From the NCBI GenBank assembly GCA_946406115.1, contig OX291558.1, positions 21,134,205 to 21,198,204 of the forward strand: a stretch of DNA of 64,000 nt, read 5' to 3'. Both the position numbers and the translations under genes were made by a program. This document shows positions 56,870 through 64,000 of the stretch, piece by piece. The stretch is from Apoda limacodes. Taxonomy: Eukaryota; Arthropoda; Insecta; Lepidoptera; Limacodidae. The notes beneath the pieces were generated by a model. The model worked only from the letters and a program-made list of their open reading frames with translations. It was not told the DNA's origin and searched no databases. Within the stretch, counting starts at the first letter, position 1. The number at the start of each line of letters is the position of its first letter.

Positions 56870-58140
56870 ATACAATACAAAACAAATATCCTTTATTGCA
56901 CAAAACAAAAACACAAACTTATTGTAAAAATAATATTAAAAAACATGTACAACAGGCGATCTTATCGCCAGATGGCGATTTCTACCAGATAACCTATGTT
57001 GGTATTGATATACAAATTTAAAATATTGGAATGGTAGGATGTGCAAAATTGTACAAAAACTGAAATAAAGATATAAGTAACATAGAATAAGAATAGTATA
57101 AATTACCAAATAAATAAATAACTACAAAATACATAAATACCCTTATACATAAAATATAAAATACATAAATTCCTTACATAAAAATACATAAACTACACAT
57201 AAATAAAACAATCATAACTTAAATATTTAAGTGTCTACATCAGAAGAACAGAGGGAGCAAAACAACAAGGTTATGCGAGATTTAAAAAATGCTTTTTCAC
57301 TTGTGCTTTGAAGGTTGTAAGTGATTGTGCTTTTCGGATATCTACTGGGAGAGAGTTCCACAATCGCACTGCTTGTACGGTGAAGGAATCATCGTAAAAT
57401 TTTGAGTTGTGACTCGGTGTATTAAGTAATAAATTAGAGGAGGAACGCAAAGAGGCATAGTAACCAAAACGCTCTTTGAGATAAGAAGGGTAGCTAGGAT
57501 TGAACAGCACACAGTAAAGAAGTGAAAGAATATGAGCATTCCGGCGAAAACGAATTGGGAGCCACTTGAGCTTCACGCGGAAATTGGAAATATGGTCATA
57601 TTTGCGTAATCCAAATATAAACCGAATACAGAGATTTTGTAGTCGCTCAAGTTTGTTTAATTGGTCTTCAGTTAAATCAGGATAGCTAGCATCGGCGTAA
57701 TCGAGTATGGGAAGCAAAAGAGAGTGTGCAAGAACAATTTTAGTGTCCGTGGGTAGGAAATTTTGCAGCCTTCTTAGGGAACCTACAGCGGAAAACATTT
57801 TCTTACTGACCTCGGCTATCTGTGAAGTCCAAGACATACTACTATCTATAATAATACCTAGATTCTTAACCTGGTCATTATAAGGTATAAATACATTGTC
57901 TACACAAACTTTTGGGAGACTAACCCAGTTTATTCTAGACATAAACTTTGGACTGCCTAGTATTATGGCCTGGGTTTTTGCTGGGTTTATTTTTATGCCA
58001 AAGGCTTTGCTCTATTCTGAAATTTTGAGGAGATCAGAGTTTATCAAACCTATCGTTTGAAATAAATCATCAAAAGTTGTTTGATTATAGACCTGGAGAT
58101 CGTCTGCATACATGTGGTGGAGAGAAGAAAGTTGGTGAGT
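56870..58140 (-). mobile_element. CR1/Jockey-like LINE, 5'-truncated
   Basis: Same family as the LINE at 19.7-22.2 kb but better preserved. The 3' UTR runs from about 57270 down to about 56870 and contains GGCGATAAGATCGCCTGTTG and GCAATAAAGGATATTTG. The coding part starts at about 58130. Confidence 0.8.
57271..58130 (-). pseudogene. LINE reverse transcriptase C-terminal part, long frame intact
   Basis: The minus strand begins with HHMYADDLQVYNQTTFDDLF (catalytic YADD at about 58100-58110). A stop or frameshift occurs near 58010 (ISE-stop-SKAFGIKINPAKTQA). The sequence then runs openly from 57942 to 57271 (223 codons): NLGIIIDSSMSW, ILDYADASYPDL, NKLERLQNLCIRFIFGLRK, WLPIRFRRNAH, AVRLWNSLPVDIR. 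The part upstream of YADD is missing because of 5' truncation, so it is inactive. The family matches 20302-22148. Confidence 0.82.
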
Positions 58141-59156
58141 TTACACCTTATAAAAAAAAATAATCAAAAAGATAGAAAGTTTACAATGCGACAAAATAGC
58201 CACAAAGTTATTCTAGGCAGTCCTGTGAAGACATAAAACTGTTTGTTGTAACAACGTATAAAAAGCTGGTAATGTTATCCTGAAAATTCAACGTTATAAA
58301 TTTTCTGGATAAAAGACATTGTTATTTTCCTAAAGTTTTCGCTTTATTTTTTGCTTGAACATAGTACATGACGTTCAAAGTTCTGTCGTAAAACATTTTT
58401 CTTATAGATAGAGAAATGAGTTAATAAATTTAGTTTTTAGTTTATAATATATTACAAAGACTGAAAAGCTTAAAGCTTATATTTGTATCAACATGTATTT
58501 TGTGATGAAAGGAAAATGTTAAAAATGATTATGGCTTTCCACACCGACCATTAGTTATGCATGTAATGATTACTAAGTAAAGTATGTATTTTAAACAAAA
58601 ATGTTAAATCCAGATCGCTTAGAGTTTTAGAGCATAGTTTTCGAATGGCCCTCAGATATGGCTTGACTAATACAAAATAAGTACACAGTGTAGCTAATCG
58701 ACGTTTGACCTTGGCTATAAAAACCCAATGACTTACTTATTGTCGAACCCCATAAAGTAGTCGCAAACCTCGATACTTCCGCATGCTATGCGTTTAAGCA
58801 ATTCGATAAACAAACAGAAAACAGCAGAAGATCGACATTTTAAGCGAGTTTATCCTTAGAGAAAACTATTTGCTATTAGATACTTAAAATAAGTGCTCAG
58901 AAGAAAATTTTCAATAAGAAATATCTGGCCGGATAATTAAGAAAGCTTTCCTTTCAAACGCCTCGCATATTGTTTGAAGCAGAAAATATTACTTCCTGTC
59001 ATTTCAAAAGGCATTTTAATTGTTACTGCCAATATTTGCTCTGTTTCTCTTGAAGTTTTTAATTTTTATACATTTGAAAGGATGAAAAGGAGTATATTGT
59101 CTATTTTGATAAATCTAGATTCAAAAGAAAAAGTTTAAAAGTTAATTAAATACATA
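58141..59156. other. AT-rich sequence, nothing recognised
   Basis: No gene or repeat family was recognised. Confidence 0.45.
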
Positions 59157-59185
59157 ATGTATGTGTGTGTGTGTACGTGTGTTTG
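59157..59185. repeat. Short TG dinucleotide run
   Basis: An interrupted (TG)n tract, ATGTATGTGTGTGTGTGTAC and neighbouring bases. Confidence 0.85.
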
Positions 59186-59965
59186 AATTTTTTCCTAACC
59201 TAGACTAAAGGATCGAAAGCGAGGAAATTAGGCAAAATGGCACTAACTTTGATAACTGCACATTTCACGCATTACGCTAACATTGTTACCATGAAATTTT
59301 GTAAACATATCTATCTACGAATATTTATGTCCTGTTTGATTCCGAAATCCAAAATATTCCTCAGACTGAGTGTGGGAAAAACATGAATACTGAACATTGT
59401 AAATAGAAAATACTGCATACTTACCTAGATGTTAATTTTTTGACCTTGTCTATAAAATTTCAACTGTCGTCGGCATCTCAGCTAGAAAACTTCTACTATC
59501 GGACAGATCCCATCCCCAGGCCTTCCCATAAGTCTTCACAACGGCCTGAGTTAAGCCGCCTGCTTCCACTGGCTACCTGCGGCTCTAACCAGGTAATCTG
59601 TTTATCTGGTAGGAGGCCGTCCCCACGCTGCTTCTTCCTATCTGTGAAAGCCACTCGAGGACCATTATTCGCCATCGGTTATCGTTTCGATGAGCAAACC
59701 CACCGTCAGTTTAGCATATCAACTATTTGGACTATGTCAGAAACTTTTGTTCTTCGGTAAATTTCCTCGTTCCTGATTATATCACGCAAAGAAACACCAA
59801 GCATAGTAAAATTCATAGCCAGCTGAGTGGCATTGAGCTTGCTCATAAGGCAAACTGTTCTTGACCGATCGGACAGAATTCAAGATGCTTGCTCATAGTC
59901 CCCACTTATATTACAGTGCCAGCACTGAGGTATTTTGAACGAAGCCGTTAATCAAAGCTAAACCT
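59186..59965. other. Unassigned interval with a GC-richer centre
   Basis: 59470-59700 is GC-richer and open for 106 codons on the plus strand, without a recognisable domain. It may be the remnant of a retrotransposon coding region on either strand. Confidence 0.3.
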
Positions 59966-60425
59966 TCCTAGTTACTACTAGTACTACTGCTACTAGGTAC
60001 TTTTACTACTAGGTACTTCTAGTACCTACTACTACTACTGCCACTGCCATAACTACTACTACGACTATTCTACTACTAATACTACTATTACTGCAATAAA
60101 AATCAAAAATTGCTGAGGTTTATTATTATTTGAGCTATAACACCTTACTTTAAGAGTCTACAAATGTTAAGAGTCTACTACTACTAATTCTCTATTACTA
60201 CTTGAATTACTACAAATCCAACAGAAAACGCGCCAAAAAACCAAAAATTGCCAAATTAAATTCCATTATTTGTGCTATAACACCTTACTGTATGCAAAAT
60301 TATAAGTCTTTCAAATTTAAGAGTCTATTGCTGCTGTTTCTGGTACTTCTGTTGCTGCTACTACTACTACTACTTCTACTACTGCTGCTATTGCTACTAC
60401 TACTGCCACTGCTACTGCTAAATTT
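59966..60425. repeat. Trinucleotide (CTA/CTG) microsatellite in two blocks
   Basis: CTACTACTAGTACTACTGCT-type arrays at 59966-60095 and 60340-60422. The sequence between them (60096-60240) has an ATTGCTGAGG...AAAAATTGCC relation suggesting local duplication: GCTATAACACCTTACT occurs at 60135 and again at 60275. The second block reads as a leucine run in one frame, which I regard as a by-product. Confidence 0.88.
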
Positions 60426-60706
60426 ATATTTGATATTGATATTTAGCTGTAGCAGTATAATATTTAATCTCAGTTCAATAGAAAAAGGGTGTTGACTGAC
60501 GACAAAATTATTATAAAGGTTCAGAGACTGAGAATAAAAAATATTTTTTTGTCCCGATCAGAAGTTCCTAACATAATAGGATAATAAAACCGCAGGTAAT
60601 AAAACTATTTATCTTTTTCGTATCTCAGTTGGCATTTTAAATAATATTTATTTTTTCATTGATTGCGAAGACCTTGTACTGGCGATAGCATGTTAAATGT
60701 TGAAAG

Positions 60707-61433
60707 TAGAGAATGCAATCTCGATTTGAGATTCATGATTTGAGATCTCGCGTCTAAAAGCTGGTGTCGAGATCGTGAATCTCAAGATCTCGTGCTAAAC
60801 CGAGTCGAGATCAGGCGAGATTTCGTTTAAAAAGAGTTTATTTTTTCAAAAACCCTTAATATCCATACAAAATTCAAGGTAAAAAGTACCTAGAATACCA
60901 CTTTGGATATTGTAGATTCGTAAAATAACGTTTTGTTAATAAAACAAACTATTTGACTATTAATTTACATAAAAAACTTTGTTTTAAGAATGGGCAACAA
61001 AATGTAAGTGACATGGCAAAAAAATACAAGACTGCATAATGGCTCACAGTTTCACTTCTCTAAGGCTACTAATCAAAAACAAAAACACACTAATCTTTAA
61101 ATGATGACAGTAAATAAAGTAAAAAAATGTCAAGTACATTAATTATGGTTTTGAAAATAGCTTTTAAGCAAGAACAGAGTACACGACGTGTCATCTGCTA
61201 AGTGACACCTAATATCTGCAGCTGAATAGCCTGCAGCTGAGAAAGCTCGTTTAGCTTCCACGCTGGTAACTATGGTAAGAAGGTTGTTACACATAGAATA
61301 TGAAAGATTCGATCACTCTTTGTCACAAAATCTCGATCGATATTGTCGAGATCTCGAACGAGATTGCCTGTCGTCGAGATTGTATATCGAAAAAATGGTC
61401 GAAATCCTTACAGATTCTAGATTGCATTCTCTA
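60707..61433 (-). mobile_element. hAT-type DNA transposon derivative with 8-bp target-site duplication
   Basis: The terminal inverted repeats TAGAGAATGCAATCT (60707-60721) and AGATTGCATTCTCTA (61419-61433) are exact reverse complements. They are bounded by the identical 8-mer GTTGAAAG at 60699-60706 and 61434-61441. Subterminal regions are rich in GAGATCTCG motifs. Internally the minus strand reads the end of a hAT transposase. The 8-bp duplication and hATC motif both point to hAT. Confidence 0.9.
61150..61275 (-). pseudogene. hAT transposase C-terminal (dimerisation) remnant
   Basis: Read on the minus strand from about 61275: VTSVEAKRAFSAAGYSAADI, then HLADDT and TLFLLKSYF. This matches the hAT C-terminal dimerisation motif (S-x-E-x-x-F/RAFS-AAG, then a leucine-rich end). 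About 40 codons are left and the RNase H-like catalytic part is gone, so the element can move only if supplied in trans. Confidence 0.82.
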
Positions 61434-61694
61434 GTTGAAAGCCGTTCCATACAGCTCTTTATGTTTGGTCGTCATGACATAATTAAAGTTTTTAAGTATA
61501 TATATATTATTTAAGGAATTTCTTAAAAACCAATTTTTTTTGCATAATAGCTTTTTTTATAGTGTATCTACAATGTACCTGTACCTACAATTGCCTGTAT
61601 ACACATTGCTTACACCACAGTTTTTCAAAAATAATGCCATTTTTTTTTTTTTAAACTTTTTAATAAGGATTTAAATATGAAATTGCCGTTTTCG

Positions 61695-62135
61695 ATGGAT
61701 ACACCAAAAATCAGAGTAATTTTCGAATACGAGTTTTGACGTGGGACTAACGCAGCAGAAACTGCTAGTAATGTCAATGCTGTGTTGAGAGAGGATATGG
61801 CTAACGAACGCCTGTGCGTTATTGGTTGAACCGCTTTTGTATTGGAAACTTGGACTTGAAGAATGAACCACGAGGAAGACAAACCACTTAGGTAAATAAC
61901 GATCAATTGAAGGTGATGGGTGAAAGCTAATCCATGTCAAACTACCAAAGAATTAGCAGCATGGTTTGACTTTAGTATACAAACATATATACCCACAATA
62001 TTGACCTATTTGCAGCAAATCCCATTGTTGTTCTATAGTAATACTGCATTTAGAAACCATCCGTCATCTTCCATATTCACCGGACCTTGCACCATCCGAC
62101 CACCACTTTTTCCGCGATTTGGATATTTTTTGCAC
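61695..62135 (+). pseudogene. mariner transposase fossil with internal deletion
   Basis: Plus strand, in shifting frames. The helix-turn-helix region reads IRVIFEYEF (61710), NAAETASNVNAVL and NERLCVI. A WF-type linker remnant and VKANPCQTTKELAAWF follow (61915-61965). After a deletion, LPYSPDLAPSDHHFFRDLDIF (62065-62125) supplies the last part of the catalytic core, including the third aspartate of the mariner DD34D set (the D of PSD). The first two catalytic residues are lost, as are the terminal inverted repeats as far as I can see. Confidence 0.78.
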
Positions 62136-62147
62136 GAAAATTAATGT

Positions 62148-64000
62148 TTATTTTTTTTTTATTTTTTTTTAATACCACTAAGGTGGAAAACAAGCCTACG
62201 GTTCGCCTGATGGTAAGCGGTCACCGTAGCCTATGGACGCTTGCAACAACAGGGGCATCACTCGCGCGTTGCCGTCCCTTCAGAAATCTAATAGCTTCTT
62301 TTTGAAGAAACCCATACTGTAGTCCTTAGAGAAAACCTTGGCAGGGAGCTCATTCCACAACCCAAGCGTTCGCGGGAGGAAGTTTCTCTGAAACCGCACT
62401 GTACGCGACCATTTCGGTTCCAAAGCGTGAGAATGAATTCCCTGTCGATGGCGAGCGGTGCGATGGTAGAAAGTAGCCGTAGGCATCATTTCGAACAATT
62501 CCTCAGAACACATCCCATTGTACAAGCGGTAGAACACACACAGGGAGGCAAAGTCTCTCCTCAGACTTAAGGGCTCGATACCGCAAGTGAGTTTGGGATC
62601 GCCGACAATTCTCACAGCCCGTCGTTGAACCGAGTCAAAAGGGCCAAGCTGGTATCCGGGTGCACCCGCCCAGAGATGGCAGCAGTACTCCATATGGGGC
62701 CGGACTTGCGACTTGTAAAGTAGCAACCTTTGCCCCGACGTGAAGTATTGCTTCGCTCTGTTGAGTACACCAAGTTTTTTGGACGCCAGCTTTACCTTGT
62801 CCAGCAAATGATCTCGGAACTGAACATCGCTGGAGATGTCAACGCCAAGGATCCTAATGCCCTTGGAGATGGAGAGGGGAGTGTTCTGGAATTGTAGGAC
62901 TACAGTGAATGGGGTTTTCTTAGCGGTGAACGCGCAGACTTGTGTCTTTGAAGGCTTGAATCGGACCAAGTTTTCCCGCCCCCAGTCAGAGACCTTGGAC
63001 AGACCGATCTCGATTTGAGACACAAGTTCTTCACGCTTTTCCTCCACAACGGAACGTGGGATGCTTGCACGGCCCGTGAAATAAGCGTCTCCAGTACTGT
63101 CATCTGCATAGAAATCTATGTTGTTGATGTCCAACATCTCATTGATGTGCAGTAGAAACAGCGTAGGACACAGCACAAAGCCTTGCGGGACACCAGCATT
63201 AATGTCCATGCTATCAGAGCAACTACCGTCACGGCTCGTATGTGTCTGCCGGACAAAAAGCTAGCCACCCATTTGCACAAACCCTCGCGCACTCCGTAAG
63301 ATGGCAACTTCGATAGAAGACCCGGTGCCAGACCCGATCGAACGCCTTCGCTATGTCTAGGCTACATGCCAATGCCTCCCCCTGACTCTCAATGGCTAGT
63401 GCCCATCGGTGTGTGAGATACACTAGAAGGTCACCAGTTGAGCGACCGTGGCGAAAGCCATATTGACGGTCACTGATCAGGTCGTGTTTTTCTAGGTATC
63501 TCAAAAGCTGTGTGTTGATAACACGCTCCATCACCTTGGAGAGGAGAGAGGTTATAGCGATAGGCCTGTAATTCGATGGATCTGATCTATCGCCCTTTTT
63601 GGGCACTGGGTGCACATTCGCAGTCTTCCATGAAGACGGAAATTGCCTAGTGTGGTAGGTAAGCGTGAAGAGGCGCGTGAGTACAGGACATAACTCAGGA
63701 GCACACTGCTTAAGCACCACTGCTGGTATGCCGTCTGGCCCACTCGACTTATGAACGTCTAGGGAAAGCAACGCCCGCCGGACCTCGCGTTGTGTTATAG
63801 AGATTTCCGGCATGGTCTCACCGCACCACGGTAAAGTAGGTGGTACAGCGCCTTCGTCGTTCACATTCGAGTTAGAGGCAAAGAGACTGCCCAATAGATC
63901 GGCTTTCTCTTTTGCACTGTGGGCCAAGTCACCATCGGTCTTTCGCAGTGGTGGTAACAACGGCTGGCAGAAGTTCCCCTCGGCAGCTTTAGCAAGCGAC
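62148..64000 (-). mobile_element. LINE (TACCACTAAGGTGG family), long recent copy running off the window
   Basis: The reference copy for the five shorter tails in this window. The 3' end has a T-run on the plus strand (62148-62172) and a ~110-bp 3' UTR. The coding region covers the reverse transcriptase and C-terminal part and continues past position 64000. It is GC-rich compared with its surroundings. Group: I/Jockey/CR1-type non-LTR retrotransposon; finer placement not attempted. Confidence 0.9.
62280..64000 (-). pseudogene. LINE reverse transcriptase with two frameshifts
   Basis: Open from the window edge to about 63300: LAKAAEGNFCQ (64000 side), then SSGPDGIPAVVLK, NYRPIAITSLLSKVME, QYGFRHGRSTGDLL and SLDIAKAFDRVWH (first catalytic D). 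A frameshift near 63300 moves to LPSYGVREGLCKWVASFLSG. A second near 63215-63225 returns to the frame reading NAGVPQGFVL, FYADDST (YADD at about 63099-63110), KPSKTQVCAF and LGVDISSDVQFRDHL. It then runs through RPHMEYCCHLWAG, RRAVRIVG and NFLPRTLGLWNELPAKVF to the end at 62280. Catalytic motifs are intact; only the two frameshifts disable it. Confidence 0.9.

Noticed and set aside
60202..60495. Leucine-rich membrane protein
   Set aside because: The leucine run is the translation of a CTA/CTG microsatellite.

Overview
The window looks like nuclear DNA of a butterfly or moth (Lepidoptera). It is strongly AT-rich. It carries several repeat families I associate with lepidopteran genomes: tRNA-headed SINEs, the interspersed repeat ending in GACTCGCACTTGGCCG, Helitron-like elements ending in AAAGCTAGT, and LINE copies whose 3' end starts with TACCACTAAGGTGG. 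I found no intact host protein-coding gene and no convincing functional tRNA, rRNA or CRISPR. Nearly every long reading frame is a retrotransposon fragment, a transposase fossil or chance.

Layout. 0-9 kb: AT-rich sequence with a possible promoter/first-exon block (0.44-0.70 kb), a 45-bp minisatellite (2.26-2.86 kb), LINE remnants on the minus strand (3.9-5.0 kb) and a composite interspersed repeat (6.6-7.2 kb). 9.2-25.1 kb: a diverged noncoding unit of about 3-4 kb present three times in tandem, same orientation. The third copy is split by SINEs, a minus-strand LINE and a Helitron-like element. A ~180-bp core of this unit also occurs alone at 7.3 and 31.9 kb. 25-36 kb: repeat fragments, a GC-richer unassigned block (28.0-29.4 kb) and a decayed minus-strand LINE (34.3-36.0 kb). 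36.3-40.5 kb: a plus-strand LINE keeping ORF1, endonuclease and reverse transcriptase remnants, with another repeat nested in ORF1. 42.6-47.3 kb: an inverted duplication with arms of about 1.45 kb. 47.5-48.9 kb: a Tc1-like DD34E transposon with TA ends. 49-58 kb: SINEs, a PIF/Harbinger-like remnant, a LINE tail with target-site duplication, an RTE endonuclease remnant and another LINE. 59-64 kb: a trinucleotide array, a hAT-type element with an 8-bp target-site duplication, a deleted mariner fossil, and a fairly young LINE running off the right edge.

The most unusual content is structural. It comprises the tandem noncoding units, the large inverted duplication, and six short near-perfect fold-back palindromes (arms 16-30 bp, spacers 2-7 nt). 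Several of these palindromes can be shown, by comparison with a paralogous copy in the same window, to be recent gains. The window reads as a transposon-dense intergenic or heterochromatic region. A noncoding transcript or piRNA-producing role is possible but is only inference.
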